A stretch of DNA of 64,000 bases from Actinopolymorpha alba DSM 45243 (lineage in GTDB: Bacteria; Actinomycetota; Actinomycetes; Propionibacteriales; Actinopolymorphaceae), in the NCBI RefSeq assembly GCF_000373925.1, contig NZ_KB892757.1, forward strand, positions 164,618 through 228,617. The letters run 5' to 3'. Below the pieces are notes generated by a model, which was not told the origin of the DNA, searched no databases, and was given only the letters and a program-made list of their open reading frames with translations. Below, piece after piece: positions 44,816-52,388 of this stretch. The translations under genes and the position numbers were made by a program. The stretch's first letter is position 1; every line of letters starts with the position of its first letter.

Positions 44816-45253
44816 ATGATCTCTGGTGATCCGCAGGCTTCGCCCAGTCCCGAGGAGGCGATTCGCATTCACGCTCCGATGCCGTACGACTCCCCAGCCG
44901 CCACGCCTCCTTCTGGCAGAAAGGGTCAGTACGGTCGGGCGATCGCCACGATCCTTGGGTGGCATGTCCTGGCCGCCGCGGCCTTCCTCGGCTGGGTGCT
45001 GACCTTGCCCGATGACGTCAACACCGGCGGTGATGTCAACTTCACGATGTCTCGGTGGGTGCTGGCTTTTCTCCTCGCTGCCGCCGCGGTGGTTCCGGGC
45101 CTGTGTCTCAGTCTCGCGATCGCTGGTGGCGTACTCGCCGTGCTGCGCAGGCGCCTGCCCAGGTCCGGCCTCGCCGCCGGCTCGATCGCGGCGCTGGCTG
45201 GCCTGCTCACCGTGGCCGCCGCCCTGGCGGTGTACTCGATGACCCAGCGGTGA
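44816..45253 (+). CDS. Small membrane protein, unknown
   Basis: A 145-residue protein with no family I recognise. After a Pro/Ser-rich N-terminal 45 residues come three to four hydrophobic segments: ILGWHVLAAAAFLGWVL, WVLAFLLAAAAVVPGLCLSL, and GSIAALAGLLTVAAALAVYS. Third codon positions are GC-rich, supporting coding. ATG 44816 is used; GTG 44780 would add 12 residues. It is convergent with the GrpB-family gene. Confidence 0.6.
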   Translation: MISGDPQASPSPEEAIRIHAPMPYDSPAATPPSGRKGQYGRAIATILGWHVLAAAAFLGWVLTLPDDVNTGGDVNFTMSRWVLAFLLAAAAVVPGLCLSLAIAGGVLAVLRRRLPRSGLAAGSIAALAGLLTVAAALAVYSMTQR

Positions 45254-45282
45254 TGCCGAGCGTGCGTTCGGCGCCAGCTCAC

Positions 45283-45843
45283 CTACCGCGGAAGCTCGTC
45301 GTGTGACGGCACCTGATTGTCATCAATGGACGCTCGTTCGGCCGCGCTCAAGCCCGCCGCCGCGAGAATCTTCTGGACCATGGCATTCTTGCCGCGGCCG
45401 TACTCGTCGATGTTCGCCGCTTCCGCACCGACCCGCTTCTTGACCGCGGCGTACTCGTCCCGCAACTCAGCATTGACGCGCAGGATGTCGCGGACACAAA
45501 GGTGATTCCACAGCGACAGGCACCCCTCGACCACCACATAGGTGTTGGTGCCCGCCAGCCGCTCGGGCTCCTTGAACGCCCAGCGCTGCGGAATTCCCAA
45601 CTCCCCCAGTGGCCTGAATCCCAAGCTCACCAACACCCGCGAGGCGGCGTCGACGTCACGCGATGAGACCACGATGTCGCAGTCGATCACCGGTTTGGCC
45701 GCCAGGCCGGGTACGGACGTACTCCCCACGTGCTCGATCGTCACGACAGGGACGTCGGCCGCGGCCATCGCTTCTGCGTACTCCTGCCGCAACGCCTCGA
45801 AACGCTGGGGCCAGACAGGGTCATATTCGACGACTCTGATCAC
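45283..45843 (-). CDS. GrpB/UPF0157 family protein (nucleotidyltransferase-like fold)
   Basis: A 186-residue protein. The family signature IEHVGSTSVPGLAAKPVIDC is complete, and YDPVWPQRFEALRQEY, LSLWNHLCVRDILR and RDEYAAVKKRVGAEA follow in the usual order. The fold is nucleotidyltransferase-like; its function is not established, although fusions with dephospho-CoA kinase occur. GTG start at 45843. Confidence 0.88.
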   Translation of the reverse strand: MIRVVEYDPVWPQRFEALRQEYAEAMAAADVPVVTIEHVGSTSVPGLAAKPVIDCDIVVSSRDVDAASRVLVSLGFRPLGELGIPQRWAFKEPERLAGTNTYVVVEGCLSLWNHLCVRDILRVNAELRDEYAAVKKRVGAEAANIDEYGRGKNAMVQKILAAAGLSAAERASIDDNQVPSHDELPR

Positions 45844-45992
45844 GCCGGCAGCCTAGTGCCGGGCCGGCGCTCACCAGCACCGCGGAAGGCAGCGTACGTT
45901 CGACGAGAGCGCGGAGACTGCTGAACCTCGTCAAGGCGAGGGACCTGCGGACCAAACCAACCGGCCGCCCGGAAGTTTGATTAGGATGCGGC

Positions 45993-46598
45993 GTGCCCTT
46001 GCCCACCCTCATCGTCGTCAGCGGGCCGCCGGGCTCCGGCAAGACCACGTTGGCGCACGAGATCGCCCGTGCCGTCGGCTGCCCCGCGATCTGCCGCGAC
46101 GAGATCAAGGAAGGCATGGTGCATGCCAACCCTGGGTTTACGCCGTGCCCGGGCGATCCCCTGACGATGCGGACGCTGAGCACGTTCTTCGACGTTCTCC
46201 GGTTGCTGCTCAGCGCGGGTGCCACCGTGGTCGCGGAGGCGGCGTTCCAGGACCGGGTGTGGCGGCAGGGCCTCGAACCCCTCACCGGCCTCGCCGAGGT
46301 TCGCATCATCCAGTGCGTGGTTGACGCCGAGGTGGCGTACGCGCGGATCACCCGGCGGATCGAGGACAATCCCGTCCGCAAAGCGCACGTTGACGAGGGT
46401 CTGAAGCTCGCGGGCCGGGTCGAGCGCCACAACGCCTTCGTTCACCTCTCGCTTCCCGTCCCTACGATGCGGGTCGAAGCGACCGACGGCTATCAACCTG
46501 GGCTTGCCGACATCGTGGCGTTCATCAACAAACAGCGCCCGGCAGGTGAGCCACGTCGCTCGGCACCGACCCAGGTGCTGCGCCTAGGTGAGTCGTGA
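45993..46598 (+). CDS. P-loop ATPase/kinase of the AAA_33 (zeta-toxin-like) type
   Basis: A 201-residue kinase-like protein. LIVVSGPPGSGKTTLAHEIA is the Walker A loop; CRDEIKEGMVHANPG carries the substrate-side Asp; VVAEAAFQDRVWR the Walker-B-like strand; YARITRRIEDN a possible lid. Such proteins phosphorylate small molecules or nucleotide ends; no antitoxin gene is adjacent, so a toxin role is unlikely. GTG start at 45993. Its end overlaps the kinase relic on the other strand. Confidence 0.82.
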   Translation: MPLPTLIVVSGPPGSGKTTLAHEIARAVGCPAICRDEIKEGMVHANPGFTPCPGDPLTMRTLSTFFDVLRLLLSAGATVVAEAAFQDRVWRQGLEPLTGLAEVRIIQCVVDAEVAYARITRRIEDNPVRKAHVDEGLKLAGRVERHNAFVHLSLPVPTMRVEATDGYQPGLADIVAFINKQRPAGEPRRSAPTQVLRLGES

Positions 46599-47000
46599 GA
46601 GCAGGGACGTGAAGCGCTCCCACGCGACCTCGGCCTGGTCGAGTTGGTCCACCGCGGCCTCCGGACCAGAATCTCTCGGCCACCGCGCCGACGAACATCG
46701 CATAGCTGAACGCGTCGCCCAGGCATGCTCCGCCTCGACGAGGGAGGGTTCGAGCGGCTTGCCGGCGAGGCCTTCCCGCGTACGAACGTACGCCGCGAAG
46801 CCTGCAGAGCCAGCGCCCAGCGCGACGTCGAGCATCGCCGGGCCGATCCGTGCGCTCCCCCAGTCGACCAGCCGGGGCGCTTGGCCGTCGCTGGGAACGA
46901 GCACATTGAGACCGTAGACATCGCCGTGTAGCAAGGTGGCCGGGAAGAGCTGGAGCCCTACCAGCATGCGCTCGTCGTACGCCCAACGTTGGACGTGCTG
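46584..47000 (-). pseudogene. C-terminal relic of an APH-family kinase with two frameshifts
   Basis: The minus strand reads MLVGLQLFPATLLHGDVYGL then NVLVPSDGQAPRLVDWGSAR, the catalytic loop and metal-binding Asp of a phosphotransferase. The frame then shifts after VEAEHAW to AFSYAMFVGAVAERFW and shifts back to EAAVDQLDQAEVAWERFTS. The whole N-terminal lobe is absent; the sequence stops near 47000, just before the end of the GNAT gene. Not expected to yield an active enzyme. Confidence 0.7.
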
Positions 47001-47015
47001 CGTCAGAAGGCGCCC

Positions 47016-47657
47016 CTATCGCCGGCAGGGGCGACGCCTTGTCGCGCGTTGTGTTTCTTCGTCCGGCCGGCGCATTGCCCACTCAAGCGGCAGCGCAGCG
47101 AACCACATCACGTCGCAGCGCTTGCCCTGCCAAACGCCGTGTGCGCGCATCGTTCCCTCATACTCAAACCCGGCTCGGCGAGCCACAGCGACTGAATCCT
47201 CATTCCCCGCGACGATCGTCAGGAAGACGCGAGCTGCTCCTACGTCGAACAGCCAGCGCGTGAGCAGGATCGCCGCTCGAGTCGCACAGCCGCGCCCTCT
47301 CGCATTTGGTGCGATCCAGTAACCGAACTGTGCTACGTCCTCTTTGGTCCAGTCGTCGACGCCACAGCAGCCGACCAGTTCGCCGGATCTCGTGTCCAGG
47401 ATTGCGAACGCAACACCAGAGGGTGTCCCAGTCGCAGCAAACGCACGCCAGTTCAACGCGAATTGGTCGATGACGGCCTCAGCGTCCGGGATCGAGAGCG
47501 GCGGAGTCGGGTGTCCTTGCCGGTCGTGGCTACCGTTATAGCGCCGGATCGCTGGGTCGGCGTTTGCTTCTGCCATGAACCAGGCGTCATCTCTCGACCA
47601 AGGCCGCAGGGTGACCAGGCCGTCGGAGAGCGTTACGACTGGACTTTCGCCAGGCAT
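47016..47657 (-). CDS. GNAT-family N-acetyltransferase (RimJ/RimL-like)
   Basis: A 213-residue acetyltransferase. LVTLRPWSRDDAWFMAEAN opens the domain, FGYWIAPNARGRGCATRA is the acetyl-CoA loop (R-G-R-G-C-A), and VARRAGFEYEGTMRAHGVW is the RimJ/RimL-type end. The protein continues into an Arg-rich tail, which may be an added end caused by the neighbouring deletion. ATG at 47657 is used. The substrate is unknown. Confidence 0.85.
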   Translation of the reverse strand: MPGESPVVTLSDGLVTLRPWSRDDAWFMAEANADPAIRRYNGSHDRQGHPTPPLSIPDAEAVIDQFALNWRAFAATGTPSGVAFAILDTRSGELVGCCGVDDWTKEDVAQFGYWIAPNARGRGCATRAAILLTRWLFDVGAARVFLTIVAGNEDSVAVARRAGFEYEGTMRAHGVWQGKRCDVMWFAALPLEWAMRRPDEETQRATRRRPCRR

Positions 47658-47895
47658 GTGACCATCTTGCCACCGCGCCGGACCCGGTGTCCCGGGGTGC
47701 CCATGATCGGTTGACCACGGGCTGCCGGCCTCTTGAAGCTGGCCTCGGCAACCTGGATCGGGCCTCGCCGGTCTGCCCCGGAAGTGCCGATCCAGGCGCC
47801 CGCGTCTTGCGCCGCGGCGTTCCGTAAGAGGAACGTCAACCGTCGAAACCTGGGCGGGCACGACTGCGACCATGCGGGTGTACGCAAGGGATCCC

Positions 47896-48480
47896 TCAAC
47901 GGACGGGGCCCGTCGACGGCGGCCAGTCCCTCCGCCGGCCGGAAGTCGTAGTCGAGATGAGTGCCCTCGTTGCGTGTTTCCTCAGCTGGGAACCATCTCC
48001 CTGACAAGAGGTGTCAGGGAGATGCGTTAGCTTCACCGTCGGGGTGTTGAACCGGACGCCCGAGACGGTCCGCTTGGCCCTGCTGATCCGCTGGGCCATG
48101 GTCGCCTCCGGCACGAGGTAGGCCTGCGCGATCTCACGCGTGGTCAGGCCGCCGGCCGCGCGCAGGGACGGGTGCGCGCACAGGAAGTACAGCTGGAGCG
48201 TGTCGTCCACCGCCTCGACCGGGCCGGGCATGGGTTCGCCCTCGACGCGTACCTCGCGGTGCCGTCGAGAGGTATCGGCGCGGTCGGCGTCGAGAAACTT
48301 GCGCCAGGCCACGGTGACCAGCCAGCCCGTGGGGTCCCGCGGTGGGTCGTCCGGCCACACGCGCACGGCCTCGACCAGGGCGTCCTGCACGGCATCCTCG
48401 GCCGCCGCGAAGTCGGCTCCGCGGCGGCCGAGGACACCGATCACCGCGGGTACGAGGTCCCGCAGCAGCGGCTCGTTCAC
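47896..48480 (-). pseudogene. Truncated ECF42-like sigma factor
   Basis: Regions sigma-2 and sigma-4 can be read (AAEDAVQDALVEAVRVWPDD; PTGWLVTVAWRKFLDADRA; LQLYFLCAHPSL; GLTTREIAQAYLVPEATMAQ). About 13 residues before GLTTREIA are missing compared with the intact paralogue at 15115-16380, and after RAKRTVSGVRFNTPTVK the homology ends. The entire TPR-type extension of about 230 residues is lost, and a hairpin (47994-48024) follows the break. GTG 48480 overlaps the DGPF stop. Probably a pseudogene, although a short sigma-like protein might be made. Confidence 0.65.
47994..48024. repeat. Perfect hairpin at the sigma-factor break
   Basis: CATCTCCCTGACA (47994-48006) and TGTCAGGGAGATG (48012-48024) are perfect 13-bp arms around 5 bases. 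It lies immediately after the last recognisable sigma-factor codons. It could be a terminator brought in by the rearrangement or the end of a deleted mobile element. Confidence 0.75.
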
Positions 48481-48890
48481 TCGGTGACCGTGGGCGAGTC
48501 GGCCCAAAACGGCCGAACCTCCAGCCATTCGTAGATCGGCTTGCCACCGGCCCCCGGGGCCGCCGACAGCTCTCCCGCCAGCTGTACCGCGCGGTCCCAC
48601 GACTCCACGTCGATGACGTACCACCCGGCGATCAGGTCCTTGGCCTCGACGAACGGCCCGTCGGTCACCGGTGGCCGCCCCTCGCCGTCGTACCGCACGA
48701 ACGCACCGTCCGGCGCCAGCGCCTGGGTGTCGACGAACTCGCCCGTCTCCTCCAGCCGGGTCGCGAAGTCGCGCATGAACTGCACGTGCGCGTCTACCTC
48801 GTCCGGCGTCCACTGGTCCATCGGCGCCCAGTCCACGGCGGGGGCCGGGCCACCCCGGTAGTGCTTGAGCAGCAGATACTTGGCCATCAT
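48477..48890 (-). CDS. DGPF/YCII-family protein
   Basis: A 137-residue YCII-like protein with the DGPF motif in PPVTDGPFVEAKDLIAGWYV. It starts MMAKYLLLKHYRGG, with AAGGAGAA directly upstream; ATG 48890 or 48887 are equal options. Its stop overlaps the start of the broken sigma factor (GTGA), the standard ECF42/DGPF linkage. The partner is damaged, so this protein may now be an orphan. Confidence 0.82.
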   Translation of the reverse strand: MMAKYLLLKHYRGGPAPAVDWAPMDQWTPDEVDAHVQFMRDFATRLEETGEFVDTQALAPDGAFVRYDGEGRPPVTDGPFVEAKDLIAGWYVIDVESWDRAVQLAGELSAAPGAGGKPIYEWLEVRPFWADSPTVTE

Positions 48891-49060
48891 GTTCTCCTTA
48901 CGCGTACGGCCCATTCTGGCCGTGTTCACTCCGGGGACGGAGCCGCGAGCGGGTTCTCGACATCCCACCGGGACATTTTCTGGCGGACTTCACAGACTCC
49001 GTGTGCCGCGGTGGGGTTGAGGCGTGGGTGATCCACCCAACGCGAGCGACCCCGCGCCGC

Positions 49061-49561
49061 TCAGCTGTGATGACGTTCCTCCCGCTGCCGGACCAGCTCC
49101 TCGACCGCGCTCGGCAGAGTCGTCTCGAAGTCGATCAGCTTCACCCACGTCGGGGTCACGACGATCCGGACCATGCCGTCGTGGTAGAGCGAACGTACCT
49201 CCGCCTCCCAGCCGACCCGTTGCTCGGGCGTCATCTCGTAGGTGCTGGTCGCCTGGAGATACTCGTCGGGGATGCCACCGACGAAGTCCAGCTCTGCCCG
49301 GCCGCGGATGAGCAAGATCTTGGGTGGGTGCACCTCGGTGTCGATCGTCAGGGCAACCGTCGGGTTGTTGCGTAGGGCCGGGAGCTTCGGGGCGTTCTTC
49401 GAAGTGCACATGACGATCTCCGAGCCGTTCCAGGCGAACGCGATCGGGACATTGCGGGGTGTGCCGTCCTTGGCGATGTAGGCCAAGCGGGTCAGGTCGC
49501 GGGCCAACATTTCCTGGCTGATCGGTCGGTTCAGAACCTCGGTGATCTCGTTCGGTTGCAC
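49061..49561 (-). CDS. Pyridoxamine 5'-phosphate oxidase-fold protein
   Basis: A 166-residue split-barrel flavin/F420-binding protein: ARDLTRLAYIAKDGTPRNVP, FAWNGSEIVMCTSKNAPKL and PALRNNPTVALTIDTEVHPP follow the order of the family. GTG 49561 has GGGAGG upstream. The cofactor and substrate are unknown. It is a single gene, followed at some distance by the DGPF gene on the same strand. Confidence 0.82.
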   Translation of the reverse strand: MQPNEITEVLNRPISQEMLARDLTRLAYIAKDGTPRNVPIAFAWNGSEIVMCTSKNAPKLPALRNNPTVALTIDTEVHPPKILLIRGRAELDFVGGIPDEYLQATSTYEMTPEQRVGWEAEVRSLYHDGMVRIVVTPTWVKLIDFETTLPSAVEELVRQREERHHS

Positions 49562-49636
49562 GGTGCCTCCCGTTGTCGTTCCTTGGTCCGCCTAGCGGAT
49601 CGTTCTGGTTGGTCGTAGGCCGGCCGGGATGGGCCG

Positions 49637-50077
49637 TCAGCTGAGCTGCTCGGCCAGCGCGACGATGATCCCCTCGGGGCCGCGGACGTAACAGAGCCGG
49701 TAGCTGTCCTGGTACTGCGCCACCTCTCCGACGAGTTCCGCGCCGTGGGCTCGCAGGCCGGCGACAGTGGCGTCGATGTCGTCGACGGCGAACATGACGC
49801 GATGCATGCCCAGCGTGTTGTGCGGCGGGTTATGCGGTCTGGCGCCGATCGCCGCGGGGGTGTGGTATTTCGCCAGCTCGAGCCGGCCGTGGCCGTCTGG
49901 GGTCCGCATCATCGCGATGTCGCAGCGGACGCCGTCGAGTCCGACGGTGCGGTCCGCCCAGGGACCCTCGATCTGCGCTTTGCCCTCCAGCTCCATGCCG
50001 AGTTCTCCGAAGAACGCAATGGCAGCCTCAAGGTCGTCGACGACAATGCCGACGTTGTCCATCCGTTGAATCGTCAT
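49637..50077 (-). CDS. VOC-superfamily protein
   Basis: A 146-residue VOC protein: MDNVGIVVDDLEAAIAFFGE, LGMHRVMFAVDDIDATVAGL and RLCYVRGPEGIIVALAEQ mark the two modules; the final Glu is a likely metal ligand. ATG 50077 is preceded by AGGAGAA. Substrate unknown. Confidence 0.88.
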   Translation of the reverse strand: MTIQRMDNVGIVVDDLEAAIAFFGELGMELEGKAQIEGPWADRTVGLDGVRCDIAMMRTPDGHGRLELAKYHTPAAIGARPHNPPHNTLGMHRVMFAVDDIDATVAGLRAHGAELVGEVAQYQDSYRLCYVRGPEGIIVALAEQLS

Positions 50078-50402
50078 GGTGGTTCTCCTTCTTCGTCGCG
50101 CGGCCCGTCGCGGCCACTGATGTACCTAGGACGGAGCCAGCGCCACATTCTCGACAGCCGGAAGTGCTGAGTTTTAGAACCTGCTTCTGACCGTCACCCT
50201 GGGGCGCCACACCGCCGAACGAGAACCCGCACGCACGCAAGCCGATCCGCTATCGGACGCGCTCCGGCCCTGCCAGGCGGGACGATCAGAAGAGGGTGTC
50301 GCGGACGCGCAGCGGCCGGTACCCGGTGGTGTGCTCATGAACGCTCACCCTGGCAGGGGCATCCGAACCGTGGTTGGCGTTGTCTCCCCGCCCCGCGGCT
50401 CG
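50078..50402. other. Gene-free stretch
   Basis: I see no complete gene here. On the minus strand a short frame ending near 50288 reads ARVSVHEHTTGYRPLRVRDT, which might be the tail of a lost gene, but nothing upstream supports it. No strong hairpin or repeat is visible. Confidence 0.3.
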
Positions 50403-50825
50403 CTATCGCCAATGAGCGTTCGGTTGTTCCCGGTGGGCCGTGTACGTCCATGCTGGGTCGCTCGTGTCGCTGGGCGGCGTCGGTGTGGTGATGATGCCCT
50501 CGAGGGCCGTACGTGCGGACTGGAGCTGGTCGATGGCGGCGCTGAGCCGATCGCGCTCCTGCGCGAGGCCGGTGCGCAGCTCCGGGCAGCCGGGCGCCAG
50601 TCCGTCGTCGCTGTCGAGTATGCACGGAAGGATCTCGGCGATGGTGGATGTGCCCAGACCAGCCGCGAGCAGGATCCGGATACGCCGGACCGTCTCGACG
50701 TCTGTGTCGGCGTACTCCCGATAACCGCTCGCACGGCGCGATGGGCGGAGGAGCCCCTGCTCCTCGTAGTAACGCAACGCCCGCTGGCTGACTCCCGTCC
50801 GGCGGGACAGCTCCCCGATCCGCAC
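50403..50825 (-). CDS. MerR-family transcriptional regulator
   Basis: A 140-residue regulator. MRIGELSRRTGVSQRALRYY and EEQGLLRPSRRASGYREY form the MerR winged helix, followed by the dimerisation helix (LSAAIDQLQSARTALEG). There are no obvious metal-binding Cys pairs apart from one Cys in LPCILDSD and one in GCPEL, so an organic ligand is more likely. GTG start at 50825. It is divergent from the reductase gene, whose promoter has the long spacer expected for MerR control. Confidence 0.9.
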   Translation of the reverse strand: MRIGELSRRTGVSQRALRYYEEQGLLRPSRRASGYREYADTDVETVRRIRILLAAGLGTSTIAEILPCILDSDDGLAPGCPELRTGLAQERDRLSAAIDQLQSARTALEGIITTPTPPSDTSDPAWTYTAHREQPNAHWR

Positions 50826-50845
50826 TGAGTTCCTCTCGTCGCGGC

Positions 50846-50877
50846 TTGACTCTCACGTCAACGTGAAGCTTTAGCTT
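50846..50877 (+). promoter_or_regulatory. MerR-type promoter of the reductase gene
   Basis: TTGACT (50846-50851) and TAGCTT (50872-50877) are separated by 20 bases, longer than the normal 17. The palindrome CACGT-CA-ACGTG (50854-50865) lies in the spacer. This is the classical arrangement for MerR activators and points to the regulator encoded divergently at 50825. Confidence 0.7.
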
Positions 50878-50884
50878 AGCCAGC

Positions 50885-51799
50885 ATGACACCTCAGCAAG
50901 CTACGCGTGATGACCGGGCGCCCGTGACGGTTCTGGGCCTGGGACCGATGGGCCGAGCTTTGGCCGGCGCGTTCCTTACGAACGGACACCGCACGACTGT
51001 GTGGAACCGCACCGCAAGCAAGGCGGACGCCCTCGTCGCGAAAAGCGCCATCCGCGCCGCGACGGCCGCCGAGGCTGTCGCAGCGAGCGACCTGGTGATC
51101 GTCTGCGTGCTCGACCAGGACGCCGTACGCACGATCGTCGAGCAGGCGGCCGAGAGCCTGAAGGGTCGGACACTGGTCAATCTCACGACAGGAACGCCGG
51201 AACAGGCCCGTGCGATGGCCACCTGGGCGGCCGAGCGGGGCGTCGACTACCTCGATGGTGCGATCGTGACGCCGGCGATCGGAACGCCGGCCGCCAGGCT
51301 CTTCTACAGCGGCCCCGAGGATCTCTACGAGGCGCACCGGTCGACCCTGGCCAGCCTCGGCGGAACCCACACCCACCTCGGCACCGATGCCGCCCGCGCG
51401 GCGGCGTACGACGTATCGCTGCTCGATCTCTTCTGGACCGCGGCGACTGGCTATCTGCACGCTCTCGCGTTGGCGGACGCGCAAGGCATCGCGGCGAAGG
51501 ACCTCACCGTCGACGCCCAGGGAATCGTGGGACTCGTGCGGGACCTCATCCCGGTGCTCGCCGACCAGGTGGAGAGTCGTCGCTATCCCGGTGATGGTTC
51601 GAACCTCGTCTCCGCGGCGGCTGGCATCGACCACATCATCGACGCCACGAAGGCGAGCGGGCTTGACGCCGGTGTGCTGTCGGCCGCGAGGGTGGCCGTA
51701 CTGCGGGCGATCGAGGCGGGCCACGGCGACGACAGCTTCGCGCGGGTCGTTGAGATGTTCGGCTCGGCTCAGGAGACGGTCTCGATGCCGAGTTCGTAA
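50885..51799 (+). CDS. NAD(P)-binding beta-hydroxyacid dehydrogenase/imine-reductase-like protein
   Basis: A 304-residue oxidoreductase. VTVLGLGPMGRALAGAFL is the NADP-binding Rossmann loop, with TTVWNRTASKADAL giving Arg/Thr for NADP. LVNLTTGTPEQARAMATWA and GVDYLDGAIVTPAIGTP are the family middle region. The catalytic Lys of beta-hydroxyacid dehydrogenases (G-x-x-x-K) is not present at RAAAYDVSLLDLFW, which is typical of imine-reductase-like proteins with Asp. ATG 50885 is 8 bases after the -10 box, so the leader is very short or absent. Confidence 0.85.
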   Translation: MTPQQATRDDRAPVTVLGLGPMGRALAGAFLTNGHRTTVWNRTASKADALVAKSAIRAATAAEAVAASDLVIVCVLDQDAVRTIVEQAAESLKGRTLVNLTTGTPEQARAMATWAAERGVDYLDGAIVTPAIGTPAARLFYSGPEDLYEAHRSTLASLGGTHTHLGTDAARAAAYDVSLLDLFWTAATGYLHALALADAQGIAAKDLTVDAQGIVGLVRDLIPVLADQVESRRYPGDGSNLVSAAAGIDHIIDATKASGLDAGVLSAARVAVLRAIEAGHGDDSFARVVEMFGSAQETVSMPSS

Positions 51800-51828
51800 G
51801 CACGCACAGTGTCGACGAGACGTCCTCC

Positions 51829-52388
51829 TCACGTCCCGGCGAGGGCGGCTCGCAGTTCGTCGGTCACCGTGTGCAGGCAGCTGCCGAAACTCGCACGCCC
51901 TTCGGCCTCGAGCCAGTGCCGGAAGGCGTTCTGAAAGGCCACCGTGGCGAGCTGCGCGACCAGTTCGGCCGTCCCGGCGTTCACCTGACGTTGCTTCAGG
52001 GCGTCGCGGATCGCGGCGGTGATCGCGGCGGTCTTGGTCCGTTCGCGCTCCTGCAACTCGGGGCTGGCGTCGATCACCGCCCGGCGCTCCGTCGCGCCGT
52101 CCACGCGCTCGACGAGCTCGGCACCGACTCGCGCCAGCGCGTCGAGGACGGCGGCGAGCGGGGCCGCGTTCGGGTCTGCCGTCAGGACTGCCTCCGCCAG
52201 CGCCGGGGCAGGCGCTCTGAGCCGGCGAACAGGACCTCGCGCTTGTCCGGGAAGTAGCGGAAGTAGGAGCGCCGGGTGAGTCCGGCCCGCTCGGCGATAT
52301 GGGTCACCGTCACGTTGTCGTAGCCGCGCTCCAGATACAGCTCCAGAGCCGCCCGCTTCAGGCGCTCCTCGGCACCCGGTGACCGCGC
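51829..52388 (-). pseudogene. TetR-family regulator, frameshifted and N-terminally cut
   Basis: The minus strand reads SPGAEERLKRAALELYLERG, then VTVTHIAERAGLTRRSYFRYF, the TetR helix-turn-helix, and FAGSERLP. One frame change near 52206 is needed to continue with PALAEAVLTADPNAAPLAAV, the ligand-binding domain down to HTVTDELRAALAG at the stop. Upstream of SPGAEER no start codon exists before the junction at about 52385, where the divergent dehydrogenase-like sequence begins. Confidence 0.75.

Noticed and set aside
45993-46598. Zeta-type toxin of a toxin-antitoxin pair
   Set aside because: The P-loop protein lacks an adjacent antitoxin gene and resembles general AAA_33 kinases; no toxin claim is justified.
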